A stretch of DNA of 64,000 nucleotides, from contig JAVTVY010025140.1 of NCBI GenBank assembly GCA_036873755.1, positions 1 through 64,000 on the forward strand. The letters are read 5' to 3'. Below, in pieces: positions 1 through 13,842 of the stretch. The first letter of the stretch is position 1. Every line of letters begins with the position of its first letter. Origin of the DNA: Hanleya hanleyi (taxonomy: Eukaryota > Mollusca > Polyplacophora > Lepidopleurida > Hanleyidae). The position numbers were made by a program, and so were the translations under genes. Under the pieces are notes generated by a model. It saw only the letters and a list, made by a program, of their open reading frames with translations, was not told the DNA's origin and ran no database searches.

Positions 1-3000
1 CATATAAAAAAAACGAAGCCGTGCATCGCTCTGAAATTAAGGGTATGGTGTAGCTACATTCGTGGTCTTTCTAAACGGGGTAAAATTGGAGCGGCGCGCG
101 GCTTAGTTTAGACGAAAAGTTCAATAATTATACCCTTCTTCATGATATATTTTTCCATATTTTTTAATCTCTCGAAATAAGATATAAAAAACGAAGCTGC
201 GCGCCGCTCTGAAATTAAGGGTATGGTGTAGCTACGTACGTGGTCTCTCTAAACAGAGTAAAATTGGGGCGGCGCGCGGCTTAGTTTAGAGGAAAAGTTC
301 ATTAATTGTACCCCATTTCATAATATATTTGTTCATATTTTTTAATATTTCGAAATAGCATATAAAAAAACGATGCCGCGCGCCGCTCTGAAATCAAGGG
401 TATGGTGTAGCTACCTTCGTGGTCTTTCTAAACAGGGTAAAATTGGAGCGGCGCGCGGCTTAATTTAGACGAAAAATTCAATAATTATACCATTCTTCAT
501 GATATATTTTTTCCATATTTTTTAATCTTTCGAAATAAGATATAAAAAAAAGAAGCCGCGCGCCGCTCTGAAATTAAGGCAATGGTGTAGCTACGTTCGT
601 GGTCTTTCAAAACAGAGTAAAATTGGAGCGCCGCGCGGCTTAGTTTAGACGAAAAGTTCATTAATTGTACCCGATTTCATAATATATTTTTTCATATTTT
701 TTAATATTTCGAAATAGCAGATAAAAAAAACCGAAGCCGCGCGCCGCTCTGAAATCAAGGGTATGGTGTAGCTACCTTCGTGGTCTTTCTAAACAGGGTA
801 AAATTGGAGCGGCGCGCGGCTTAATTTAGACGAAAAGTTCAATGATTATACCATTCTTCATGATATATTTTTTTCATATTTTTTAATCTTTCGAAATAAG
901 ATATAAAAAAAAGAAGCCGCGCGCCGCTCTGAAATTAAGGGCATGGTGTAGCTACGTTCGTGGTCTTTCAAAACAGAGTAAAATTGGAGCGGCGCGCGGC
1001 TTAGTTTAGACGAAAAGTTCATTAATTATACCCTTCTTCATCATATATTTTTTTCATATTTTTTAATCTTTCGAAATAACATATAAAAAAAACGAAGCCG
1101 CGCGCCGCTCTGAAATTAAGGGTATGGTGTAGCTACCTTCGTGGCCTTTCAAAACAGAGTAAAACTGGAGCGGCGCGCGGCTTAGTTTAGACGAAAAGAT
1201 CAATAATTATACCATTCTTCATGATATATTTTTTCATATTTTTAAATCATTCGAAATAAGGTATAAAAAAAAAACGAACCCGCGCGGCGCTCTGAAATTA
1301 AGGGTATGGTGTAGCTACCTTCGTGGTCTTTCTGAACAGAGTAAAATTGGAGCGGCGCGCGGCTTAGTTTAGACGAAAAGTTCATTAATTGTACCCGTTT
1401 TCATGATATATTTTTTTTCATATTTTTTAATATTTCGAAATAGCATATAAAAAAACGAAGCCGCGCGCCGCTCTGAAATTAAGGGTATGGTGTAGCTACC
1501 TTCGTGGTCTTTCTAAACGGAGTAAAATTGGAGCGGCGCGCGGCTTAGTTTAGACGAAAAGTTAATTAATTATACCCCTTTTCATAATATATTTTTTTCA
1601 TATTTTTTAATATTTCGAAATAGCATATTAAAAAAACGAATCCGCGCGCCGCTCTGAAATTAAGGGTATGGTGTAGCTACCTTCGTGGTCTTTCTAAACA
1701 GAGTAAAATTGGAGCGGGGCGCGGCTTAGTTTAGACGAAAAATTTAATAATTATACCCATCTTCATGATATATTTTTTCATATTTTTTAATCTTTCGAAA
1801 TAAGATATAAAAAAAACGAAGCAGCGCGCCGCTCTGAAATTAAGGATATGGTGTAGCTACGTACCTGGTCTCTCTAAACAGATTAAAATTGGGGCGGCGC
1901 GCGGCTTACTTTAGAGAAAAAGTTCACTAATTATACCCCTTTTCATGATATATTTTTTAATCTTTTGAAATAGCATATAAAAAAAATCGAAGCCGCGCGC
2001 CGCTCTAAAATTAAGGGTATGGTGTAGCTACGTTTGTGGTCTTTCTAAACAGAGTAAAATTGGAGCGGCGCGCGGCTTAGTTTAGACGAAAAGTTCAATA
2101 ATTATACCCTTCTTCATGATATATTTTTTCATATTTTTTAATTTTTCGAAATAAGATATAAAAAAACGAAGCCGCGCGCCGCTCTGAAATTAAGGGTATG
2201 GTGTAGCTACCTTCGTGGTCTTTCTAAACAGAGTAAAATTGGAGCGGCGCGCGGCTTAGTTTAGACGAAAAGTTCATTAATTATACCATTCTTCATCATA
2301 TATTTTTTTCTTCTTTTTTTTCAATCTTTCGAAATAGCATATAAAGAAAACGAAGCCGCGCGCCGCTCTGAAATTAAGGGTATGGTGTAGCTACCTTCGT
2401 GGTCTTTCAAAACAGAGTAAAATTGGAGCGGCGCGCGGCTTAGTTTAGACGAAAAGTTCAATAATTATACCCCTCTTCATGATATATTTTTTCATATTTT
2501 TTAATCTTTCGAAATAAGATATAAAAGAACGAAGCCGCGCGACGCTCTGAAATTAAGGGCATGGTGTAGCTACGGTCATGGTCTTTCAAAACAGAGTAAA
2601 ATTGGAGCGGCACGCGGCTTAGTTTAGACGAAAAGTTCAATAATTATACCCCTCTTCATGATATATTTTTTCATATTTTTTAATCTTTGGAAATAAGATA
2701 TAAAAAAACGAAGCCGCACGCCACTCTGAAATTAAGGGTATGGTGTAGCTACGTTCGTGGTCTTTCAAAACAGAGTAAAATTGGAGCGGCGCGCGGCTTA
2801 GTTTAGACGAAAAGTTTATTAATTATACCCTTCTTCATCATATATTTTTTTAATATTTTTTAATATTTCGAAATAGCATATCAAAAAAACGAAGCCGCGC
2901 GCCGCTCTGAAATTAAGGGTATGGTGTAGCTACCTTCGTGGTCTTTCTAAACAGAGTAAAATTGGAGCGGCGCGCGGCATAGTTTAGAGGAAAAGTTCAT

Positions 3001-6000
3001 TAATTATACCCACTTTCATAATATATTTTTTCATATTTTTTAATATTTCGAAATAGCATATCAAAAAAACGAAGCCGCGCGCCGCTCTGAAATTAAGGGT
3101 ATGGTGTAGCTACCTTCGTGGTCTTTCTAAACAGAGTAAAATTGGAGCGGCGCGCGACTTAGTTTAGACGAAAAGTTCATTAATTATACCCCTTTTCATA
3201 ATATATTTTTTTCACATTTTTTAATATTTCGAAACAGCATATAAAAAAAACGAAGCCGCGCGTCGCTCTGAAATTAAGGCCATGGTGTAGCTACGTACGT
3301 GGTCTCTCTAACCAGAGTAAAATTGGGGCGGCGCGCGGCTTAGTTTAGACGAAAAGTTCATTAATTGTACCCCTTTTCATATTATATTTTTTTCATATTG
3401 TTTAATATTTCGAAATAGCATATAAAAAAAACGATGCCGCGCGCCGCTCTGAAATTAAGGCTATTGTGTAGCTACCTTCGTGGTCTTTGCAAACAGGGTA
3501 AAATTGGAGCGGCGCGCGGCTTAGTTTAGACGAAAAGTTCAATAATTATACCATTCTTCATTATATATTTTTTCATATTTTTTAATCTTTCGAAATAAGA
3601 TATAAAAAAAACGAAGCCGCGCGCCGCTCTGAAATTAAGGGTATGGTGTAGCTACCTTCGTGGTCTTTCTAAACAGAGTAAAATTGGAGCGACGCGCGGC
3701 TTAGTGTAGAGGAAAAGTTCATTAATTATACCCCTTTCATAATATATTTTTTTGATATATTTTAATATTTCGAAATAGCATATAAAAAAAACGAAGCCGT
3801 GCGTCGCTCTGAAGTTAAGGGTATGGTGTAGCTACATTCGTTGTCTTTCTAAACGGGGTAAAATTGGAGCGGCGCGCGGCTTAGTTTAGACGAAAAGTTC
3901 AATAATTATACCCTTCTTCATGATATATTTTTTCATATTTTTTAATCTTTCGAAATAAGATATAAAAAAAACGAAGCCGCGCGCCGCTTTGAAATTAAGG
4001 GTATGGTGTAGCTACGTACGTGGTCTCTCTAAACAGAGTAAAATTGGGGCGGCGCGCGGCTTAGTTTAGACGAAAAGTTCATTAATTGTACCCCATTTCA
4101 TAATATATTTTTTCATATTTTTTAATATTTCGAAATAGCATATAAATAAAACGAAGCCGCGCGCCGCTCTGAAATTAAGGGTATGGTGTAGCTACATTCG
4201 TGGTCTTTCTAAACGGGGTAAAATTGAAGCGGCGCGCGGCTTAGTTTAGACGAAAAGTTCAATAATTATACCCTTCTTCATGATATATTTTTTCATATTT
4301 TTTAATCTTTCGAAATAAGATATAAAAAAACGAAGCTGCGCGCCGCTCTAAAATTAAGGGTATGGTGTAGCTACGTACGTGGTCTCTCTAAACAGAGTAA
4401 AATTGGGGCGGCGCGCGGCTTAGTTTAGACGAAAAGTTCATTAATTGTACCCCATTTCATAATATATTTTTTCATATTTTTTAATATTTCGAAATAGCAT
4501 ATAAATAAAACGAAGCCGCGCGCCGCTCTGAAATTAAGGGTATGGTGTAGCTACCTTCGTGGTCTTTCTAAGCAGAGTAAAATTGGAGCGGCGCGCGGCT
4601 TAGTTTAGACGAAAAGTTCATTAATTATACCCCTTTTCATAATATATTTTTTTCATATTTTTTAATATTTCGAAATAGCATATTAAAAAAACGAATCCGC
4701 GCGCCGCTCTGAAATTAAGGGTATGGTGTAGCTACCTTCGTGGTCTTTCTAAACAGAGTAAAATTGGAGCGGCGCGCGGCTTAGTTTAGACGAAAAATTT
4801 AATAATTATACCCATCTTCATGATATATTTTTTCATATTTTTTAATCTTTCGAAATAAGATATAAAAAAAACGAAGCCGCGCGCCGCTCTGAAATTAAAG
4901 ATATGGTGTAGCTACGTACCTGGTCTCTCTAAACAGATTAAAATTAGGGCGGCGCGCGGCTTAGTTTAGACGAAAAGTTCATTAATTGTACCCCTTTTCA
5001 TAATATATTTTTTTAATATTTCGAAATAGCATATAAAAAAAACGAAGTCGTGCGTCGCTCTGAAATTAAGGGTATGGTGTAGCTACATTCGTGGTCTTTC
5101 TAAACGGGGTAAAATTGGAGCGGCGCGCGGCTTAGTTTAGACGAAAAGTTCAATAATTATACCCTTCTTCATGATATATTTTTTCATATTTTTTAATCTT
5201 TCGAAATAAGATATAAAAAACGAAGCTGCGCGCCGCTCTGAAATTAAGGGTATGGTGTAGCTACGTACGTGGTCTCTCTAAACAGAGTAAAATTGGGGCG
5301 GCGCGCGGCTTAGTTTAGACGAAAAGTTCATTAATTATACCCCTTTTCATAATATATCTTTTTGATATTTTTTAATATTTCGAAATAGCATATAAAAAAA
5401 ACGAAGCCGTGCGTCGCTTTGAAATTAAGGGTATGGTGTAGCTACGTACGTGGTCTCTCTAAACAGAGTAAAATTGGGGCGGTGCGCGGCTTAGTTTAGA
5501 CGAAAAGTTCATTAATTGTACCCCATTTCATAATATATTTTTTCATATTTTTTAATATTTCGAAATAGCATATAAAAAAAACGAAGCCGCACGGCGCTCT
5601 GAAATCAATGGTATGGTGTAGCTACCTTCGTGGTCTTTCTAAACAGAGTAAAATTGGAGCGACGCGCGGCTTAGTTTAGACGAAAACTTCACTAATTATA
5701 CCCCTTTTCATAATATATTTTTTTCATATTTTTTAATATTTCGAAATAGCATATAAAAAAACGATGCCGCGCGCCGCTCTGAAATTAAGGGCATGGTGTA
5801 GCTACGTTCGTGGTCTTTCAAAACAGAGTAAAATTGGAGCGGCGCGCGGCTTAGTTTAGACGAAAAGTTCATTAATTATACCCTTCTTCATCATATATTT
5901 TTTTCATATTTTTTAATCTTTCGAAATAGCATATAAAAAAAAACGAAGCCGCGCGCCGCTCTGAAATTAAGGGTATGGTGTAGCTACCTTCGTGGTCTTT

Positions 6001-7204
6001 CTAATCAGAGTAAAATTGGAGCGGCGCGGGGCTTAGTTTAGACGAAAAGTTCATTAATTGTACCCCTTTTCATAATATATTTTTTTCATATTTTTTAATA
6101 TTTCGAAATAGCATATAAAACAAAACGAAGCCGCGCGCCGCTCTGAAATTAAGGGTATGGTGTAGCTACCTTCGTGGTCTTTCTAATCAGAGTAAAATTG
6201 GAGCGACGCGCGGCTTAGTTTAGACGAAAAGTTCAATAATTATACCCATCTTCATGATATATTTTTTCATATTTTTTAATCTTTCGAAATAAGATATAAA
6301 AAAACGAAGCCGCGCGCCGCTCTGAAATTAATGGCACGGTGTAGCTACGTTCGTGGTCTTTTAAAACGGAGTAAAATTGGAGCGGCGCGCGGCTTAGTTT
6401 AGACGAAAAGTTCAATAATTATACCCCTCTTCATGATATATTTTTTCATATTTTTTAATCTTTCGAAATAAGATATAACAAAAACGAAGCCGCGCGCCGC
6501 TCTGAAATTAAGGGCATGGTGTAGCTACGTTCGTGGGCTTTCAAAACAGAGTAAAATTGGAGCGCCGCGCGGCTTAGTTTAGACGAAAAGTTCATTAATT
6601 ATACCCTTCTTCATCATATATTTTTTTCATATTTTTTAATCTTTCGAAATAGCATATAAAAAAAACGAAGTCGCGCGCCGCTCTGAAATTAAGGGTATGG
6701 TGTAGCTACCTTCGTGGTCTTTCTAAACAGAGTAAAATTGGAGCGACGCGCGGCTTAGTTTAGAGGAAAAGTTCATTAATTATACCCCTTTCAGAATATA
6801 TTTTTTTGATATTTTTTAATATTTCGAAATAGCATATAAAAAAAACGAAGCCGTGCGTCGCTCTGAAATTAAGGGTATGGTGTAGCTACATTCGTGATCT
6901 TTCTAAACGGGGTAAAATTGGAGCGGCGCGCGGCTTAGTTTAGACGAAAAGTTCAATAATTATACCCTTCTTCATGATATATTTTTTCATATTTTTTAAT
7001 CTTTCGAAATAAGATATAAAAAAACGAAGCCGCGCGCCGCTCTGAAATTAAGGGTATGGTGTAGCTACCTTCGTGGTCTTTCTAAACAGAGTAAAATTGG
7101 ATCGGCGCGCGGCTTAGTTTAGACGAAAAGTTCATTAATTATACCCCATTTCATAATATATTTTTTCATATTTTTTAATCTTTCGAAATAAGATATAAAA
7201 AAAA

Positions 7205-7490
7205 CGAAGCCGCGCGCCGCTCTACAGATCAAGAATATCAGTGTAACTACATTCGTGAAGGTCTTTTTTCTAAACGGTAAGAATTGGAGCGGCGCGCGGC
7301 AGATTCAAGACGAAAGTTCAGCGAAATTGCCCTTCTTCATGATATGTTTTCATATTTTTAATCTTTCGAAATAAGATATAAAAAAAGCAAGCTGCGCGCC
7401 GCTCTGAAAATTAAGTATGGTGTAGCTGCAATGCGTGAAGTCTCCTCTCGATCAGGTAAAATTGGACGGCGCACTGAAGCTTAGTTTAGA
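7205..7490. repeat. Indel-riddled satellite monomers
   Basis: These monomers keep the satellite order but carry many small insertions, deletions and substitutions, such as TCTACAGATCAAGAATATC in place of TCTGAAATTAAGGG, and GGACGGCGCACTGAAGC for the right arm. Monomers on both sides are clean. The abrupt change looks more like an unpolished long-read patch or gap fill than biological decay, though I cannot exclude an old divergent monomer. Confidence 0.6.
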
Positions 7491-9733
7491 CGAAAAGTTC
7501 ATTAATTGTACCCATTTCATAATATATTTTTTTCATATTTTTTAATACTTCGAAATAGCATATAAAAAAAAACGAAGCCGCGCACCGCTCTGAAATTAAG
7601 GGTATGGTGTAGCTACCTTCGTGGTCTTTCTAAACAGAGTAAAATTGGGGCGGCGCACGGCTTAGTTTAGACGAAGTTCATTAATTATACCCCTTTTCAT
7701 AATATATTTTTTTTCATATTTTTTAATATTTCGAAATAGCATATAAAAAAAACGAAGCCGCGCGCTGCTCTGAAATTAAGGGTATGGTGTAGCTACCTTC
7801 GTGGTCTTTCTAAACAGAGTAAAATTGGAGCGGCGCGCGGCATAGTTTAGACGAAAAATTTAATAATTATACCCATCTTCATGATATATTTTTTCATATT
7901 TTTTAATCTTTCGAAATAAGCTATAAAAAAAACGAAGCCGCGCGCCGCTCTGAAATTAAGGACATGATGTAGCTACGTACCTGGTCTCTCTAAACAGATT
8001 AAAATTGGGGCGGCGCGCGGCTTAGCCGTGCGTCGCTCTGAAATTAAGGGTATGTCGTAGCTACGTTCGTGGTCTTTCTATAGGGGGTAAAATTGGAGCG
8101 GCGCGCGGCTTAGTTTAGACGAAAAGTTCAATAATTATACCCTTCTTCATGATATATTTTTTCATATTTTTTAATCTTTCGAAATAAGATATAAAAAAAA
8201 ACGAAGCCGCGCGCCGCTCTGAAATTAAAGGCATGGTGTAGCTACGTTCGTGGTCTTTCAAAACAGAGTAAAATTAGAGCGGCGCGCGGCTTAGTTTAGA
8301 CGAAAAGTTCATTAATTATACCCCTTTTCATAATATATTTTTTTCATATTTTTTAATATTTCGAAATAGCATATAAAAAAAACGAAACCGCGCGCCGCTC
8401 TGAAATTAAGGGTATGGTGTAGCTACCTTCGTGGTCTTTCTAAACAGAGTAAAATTGGAGCGGCGCGCGGCTTAGTTTAGACGAAAAGTTCATTAATTAT
8501 ACCCATTCTCATAATATATTTTTTCATATTTTTTAATATTTCGAAATAGCATATAAAAAAAACGAAGCCGCGCGCCGCTCTGAAATTAAGGGTATGGTGT
8601 AGCTACCTTCGTGGTCTTTCTAAACAGAGTAAAATTGGAGCGGCGCGCGGCTTAGTTTAGGCGAAAAGTTCAATAATTATACCCCACTTCATGATATATT
8701 TTTTCATATTTTTTAATCTTTCGAAATAAGATATAAAAAAACGAAGCCGCGCGCCGCTCTGAAATTAAGGGTATGGTGTAGCTACCTTCGTGGTCTTTCT
8801 AAACAGAGCAAAATTGGGGCGGCGCGCGGCTTAGTTTAGACGAAAAGTTCATTAATTTTACCCATTTTCATAATATATTTTTTTCATATTTTTTAATATT
8901 TCGAAATAGCATATAAAAAAACGAAGCCGCGCGGCGCTCTGAAATTAAGGGTATGGTGTAGCTACCTTCGTGGTCTTTCTAAACAGAGTAAAATTGGAGC
9001 GGCGCGCGGCTTCGTTAAGACGAAAAGTTCATTAATTATACCCATCTTCATCATATATTTTTTTCATATTTTTTAATCCTTCGAAATAGCATATAAAAAA
9101 AACGAAGCCGTGCGCCGCTCTCAAATTAAAGGTATGGTGTAGCTACCTTCGTGGTCTTTCTAAACAGAGTAAAATTGGGGCGGCGCGCGGCTTAGTTTAG
9201 ACGAAAAGTTCATTAATTTTACCCATTTTCATAATATATTTTTTTCATATTTTTTCATATTTCGAAATAGCATATAAAAAAACGAAGCCGCGCGGCGCTC
9301 TGAAATTAAGGGTATGGTGTAGCTACCTTCGTGGTCTTTCTAAACAGAGTAAAATTGGAGCGGCGCGCGGCTTCGTTAAGACGAAAAGTTCATTAATTAT
9401 ACCCATCTTCATCATATATTTTTTTCATATTTTTTAATCCTTCGAAATAGCATATAAAAAAAACGAAGCCGTGCGCCGCTCTGAAATTAAGGGTATGGTG
9501 TAGCTACCTTCGTGGTCTTTCTAAACAGAGTAAAATTGGAGCGTCGCGCGGCTTAGTTTAGACGAAAAGTTCATTAATTATACCGATTTTCATAATATAT
9601 TTTTATCATATTTTTTAATATTTCGAAATAGCATATAAAAAAAGGGATGCCGCGCGCCGCTCTGAAATTAAGGTTATGGTGTAGCTACCTTCCTGGTCTT
9701 TCTAAACAGAGTAAAATTGGAGCGGCGCGCGGC

Positions 9734-9841
9734 TTAGTTTAGACGAAAAGTTCATTAATTATACCCCTCTTCATGATATATTTTTTCCTTAGTTTAGACG
9801 AAAAGTTCATTAATTATACCCCTCTTCATGATATATTTTTT
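9734..9841. repeat. Partial satellite duplication (about 54 bp twice)
   Basis: The monomer half from CTTAGTTTAGACG through GATATATTTTTTC is present twice in direct succession, giving one over-long monomer. A matching irregularity lies at 10030-10065, where the A-run joins directly to CTTCGTGGTC and the left CpG arm is missing. Both look like slippage or unequal exchange products inside the array. Confidence 0.75.
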
Positions 9842-11080
9842 CATATTTTTTAATATTTCGAAATAGCATATAAAAAAAGGATGCCGCGCGCCGCTCTGAA
9901 ATTAACGTTATGGCGTAGCTACCTTCCTGGTCTTTCTAAACAGAGTAAAATTGGAGCGGCGCGCGGCTTAGTTTAGACGAAAAGTTCATTAATTATACCC
10001 CTCTTCATGATATATTTTTTCCATATTTTTTAATCTTTCGAAATAACATATAAAAAAACCTTCGTGGTCTTTCTAAACAGAGTAAAATTGGGGCGGCGCG
10101 CGGCTTAGTTTAGACGAAAAGTTCATTAATTTTACCCATTTTCATAATATATTTTTTTCATATTTTTTAATATTTCGAAATAGCATATAAAAAAACGAAG
10201 CCGCGCGGCGCTCTGAAATTAAGGGTATGGTGTAGCTACCTTCGTGGTCTTTCTAAACAGAGTAAAATTGGAGCGGCGCGCGGCTTCGTTAAGACGAAAA
10301 GTTCATTAATTATACCCATCTTCATCATATATTTTTTTCATATTTTTTAATCCTTCGAAATAGCATATAAAAAAACGAAGCCGCGCGCCGCTCTGAAATT
10401 AAGGCTTTGGTGTAGCTACGTACGTGGTCTCTCTAAACAGAGTAAAATTGGAGCGGCGCGCGGCTTAGTTTAGACGAAACGTTAATTATTTATACCCCTC
10501 TTCATGATATATTTTTTCATATTTTTTAATCATTCGAAATAAGATATAAAAAAAACGAAGCCGCGCGCCGCTCTGAAATTAAGGATATGGTGTAGCTACG
10601 TACGTGATCTTCCAAAACAGAGTCAAATAGGAGCGGCGCGCGGCTTAGTTTAGACGAAAAGTTCATTAATTATACCCCTTTTCATAATATATTTTTTTAA
10701 TATTTCGAAATAGCATATAAAAAAAAACGAAGCCGTGCGTCGCTCTGAAATTAAGGGTATGGTGTAGCTACGTTCGTGGTCTTTCTAAACGGGGTAAAAT
10801 TGGAGCGGCGCGAGGCTTAGTTTAGACGAAAAGTTCAATAATTATACCCTTCTTCATGATATATTTTTTCATATTTTTTAATCTTTCGAAATAAGATATA
10901 AAAAAAACGAAGCCGCGCGCCGCTCTGAAATTAAGGCTATGGTGTAGCTACGTACGTGGTCTCTCTAAACAGAGTAAAATTGGGGCGGCGCGCGGCTTAG
11001 TTTAGACGAAAAGTTCATTAATTGTACCCGATTTCATAATATATTTTATCATATTTTTTTAATACTTCGAAATAGCATAT

Positions 11081-12850
11081 AAAAAAGACGAAGCCGCGCG
11101 TCGCTCTGAAATCAAGGGTATGGTGTAGCTACCTTCGTTGTCTTTCTAAACAGAGTAAAATTGGAGCGGCGCGCGGCTTAGTTTAGACGAAAGTTCATTA
11201 ATTATACCACTTTTCATAATATATTTTTTTCATATTTTTTAATATTTCGAAATAGCATATAAAAAAGACGAAGCCGCGCGTCGCTCTGAAATTAAGAGTA
11301 TGGTGTAGCTACATTCGTGGTCTTTCTAAACTCGGTAAAATTGGAGCGGCGCGCGGCTTAGTTTAGACGAAAAGTTCAATAATTATACCCTTCTTCATGA
11401 TATATTTTTTTCATATTTTTTAATCTTTCAAAATAAGATATAAAAAAACGAAGCCGCGCGCCGCTCTGAAATTAAGGGCATGGTGTAGCTACGTTCGTGG
11501 TCTTTCAAAACAAAGTAAAATTGGAGCGGCGCGCGGCTTAGTTTAGACGAGAAGTTCATTAATTATACCTTTTTTCATCATATATTTTTTTCATGTTTTT
11601 TAATATTTCGAAATAGCATATTAAAAAAACGAATCCGCGCGCCGCTCTGAAATTAAGGGTATGGTGTAGCTACCTTCGTGGTCTTTCTAAACAGAGTAAA
11701 ATTGGAGCGGGGCGCGGCTTAGTTTAAACGAAAAATTTAATAATTATACCCATCTTCATGATATATTTTTTCATATTTTTTAATCTTTCGAAATAAGCTA
11801 TAAAAAAAAACGAAGCCGCGCGCCGCTCTGAAATTAAGGATATGGTGTAGCTACGTACCTGGTCTCTCTAAACAGATTAAAATTGGGGCGGCGCGCGGCT
11901 TAGCCGTGCGTCGCTCTGAAATTAAGGGTATGGTGTAGCTACGTTCGTGATCTTTCTAAACGGGGTAAAATTGGAGCGGCGCGCGGCTTAGTTTAGACGA
12001 AAAGTTCAATAATTATACCCTTCTTCATGATATATTTTTTCATCTTTTTTAATCTTTCGAAATAAGATATAAAAAAAACGAAGCAGCGCGCCGCTCTGAA
12101 ATTAAGGATATGGTGTAGCTACGTACGTGGTCTTCCAAAACAGAGTCAAATAGGAGCGGCGCGCGGCTCAGTTTAGACGAAAAGTTCATTAATTATACCC
12201 TTCTTCATGATATATTTTTTTATATTTTTTAATATTTCGAAATAGCACATAAAAAAAACGAAGCCGCGCGCCGCTCTGAAATTAAGGGTATGGAGTAGCT
12301 ACGTTTGTGGTCTTTCGTATCAGATTAAAATCGGAGTGGCGCGCGTCTTAGTTTAGAGAAAAAGTTCATTAATTATACCCGTTTTCATAATATATTTTTT
12401 TCATATTTTTTAATATTTCGAAATAGCATATAAAAAAAACGAAGCCACGCGCCGCTCTGAAATTAAGGGTATGGTGTAGCTACCTTCGTGGTCTTTCTAA
12501 ACAGAGTAAAATTGGAGCGGCGTGCGGCTTAGTTTAGACGAAAAGTTCATTAATTATATCCCTTTTCATAATATATTTTTTTCATATTTTTTAATATTTC
12601 GAAATAGCATATTAAAAAAACGAATCCGCGCGCCGCTCTGAAATTAAGGGTATGCTACCTTCGTGGTCTTTCTAAACAGAGTAAAATTGGAGCGGGGCGC
12701 GGCTTAGTTTAGACGAAAAATTTAATAATTATACCCATCTTCATGATATATTTTTTCATATTTTTTAATCTTTCGAAATAAGCTATAAAAAAAACGAAGC
12801 CGCGCGCCGCTCTGAAATTAAGGATATGGTGTAGCTACGTACCTGGTCTC
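11081..12850. repeat. Higher-order satellite repeat, copy 1
   Basis: This block of about ten monomers reappears at 13843-15612 at an offset of about 2,762 bp. Shared rare variants show common descent: a 6 bp deletion giving GGGTATGCTACC (12648 and 15411), ACAAAGTAAAATTGG, GTATCAGATTAAAATCGG, CGAATCCGCGCG and the truncated monomer junction GGCTTAGCCGTGCGTCG. The monomer-to-monomer divergence inside the block is much larger than the block-to-block divergence. Confidence 0.85.
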
Positions 12851-13842
12851 TCTAAACAGAGTAAAATTGGGGCGGCGCGCGGCTTAGTTTAGACGAAAAG
12901 TTCATTAATTATACCCCTTTTCATATATATTTTTTTATTTTTTAATCTTTCGAAATAGCATATAAAAAAAACGAAGCCGCGCGCCGCTCTGAAATTAAGG
13001 GTATGGTGTAGCTACGTTCGTGGTCTTTCTAAACAGAGTAAAATTGGAGCGGCGCGCGGCTTAGTTTAGACGAAAAGTTCATTAATTATACCCTTCTTCA
13101 TCATATATTTTTTCATATTTTTTAATATTTCGAAATAGCATATAAAAAAAACGAAGCCGCGCGCCGCTCTGAAATTAAGGGTATGGTGTAGCTACCTTCG
13201 TGGTCTTTCTAAACAGAGTAAAATTGGAGCGGGGCGCGGCTTAGTTTAGACGAAAAATTTAATAATTATACCCGTCTTCATGATATATTTTTTCATATTT
13301 TTTAATCTTTCGAAATAAGATATAAAAAAAACGAAGCCGCGCGCCGCTCTGAAATTAAGGATATGGTGTAGCTACGTACCTGGTCTCTCTAAACAGATAA
13401 AATTGGGGCGGCGCGCGGCTTAGTTTAGACGAAAAGTTCATTAATTGTACCCCTTTTCATAATATATTTTTTTAATATTTCGAAATAGCATATAAAAAAA
13501 CGAAGCCGTGGGTCGCTCTGAAATTAAGGGCATGGTGTAGCTACATTCGTGGTTTTTCTAAACGAGGTAAAATTGGAGCGGCGCGCGGCATAGTTTAGAC
13601 GAAAAGTTCAATAATTATACCCTTCTTCGTGATATATTTTTTCATATTTTTTAATCTTTCGAAATAAGATATAAAAAAAACGAAGCCGCGCGCCGCTCTA
13701 AAATTAAGGGTATGGTGTAGCTACGTACGTGGTCTCTCTAAACAGAGTAAAATTGGGGCGGGCGCAGCTTAGTTTAGACGAAAAGTTCATTAATTGTACC
13801 CCATTTCATAATATATTTTTTCATATTTCGAAATAGCATATA

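Noticed and set aside
2458..2640. 60-residue minus-strand ORF, with a near copy at 6233-6415
   Set aside because: Both are readings through two adjacent satellite monomers; other monomers have stops or indels in the same frame, and the sequence is explained by the satellite.
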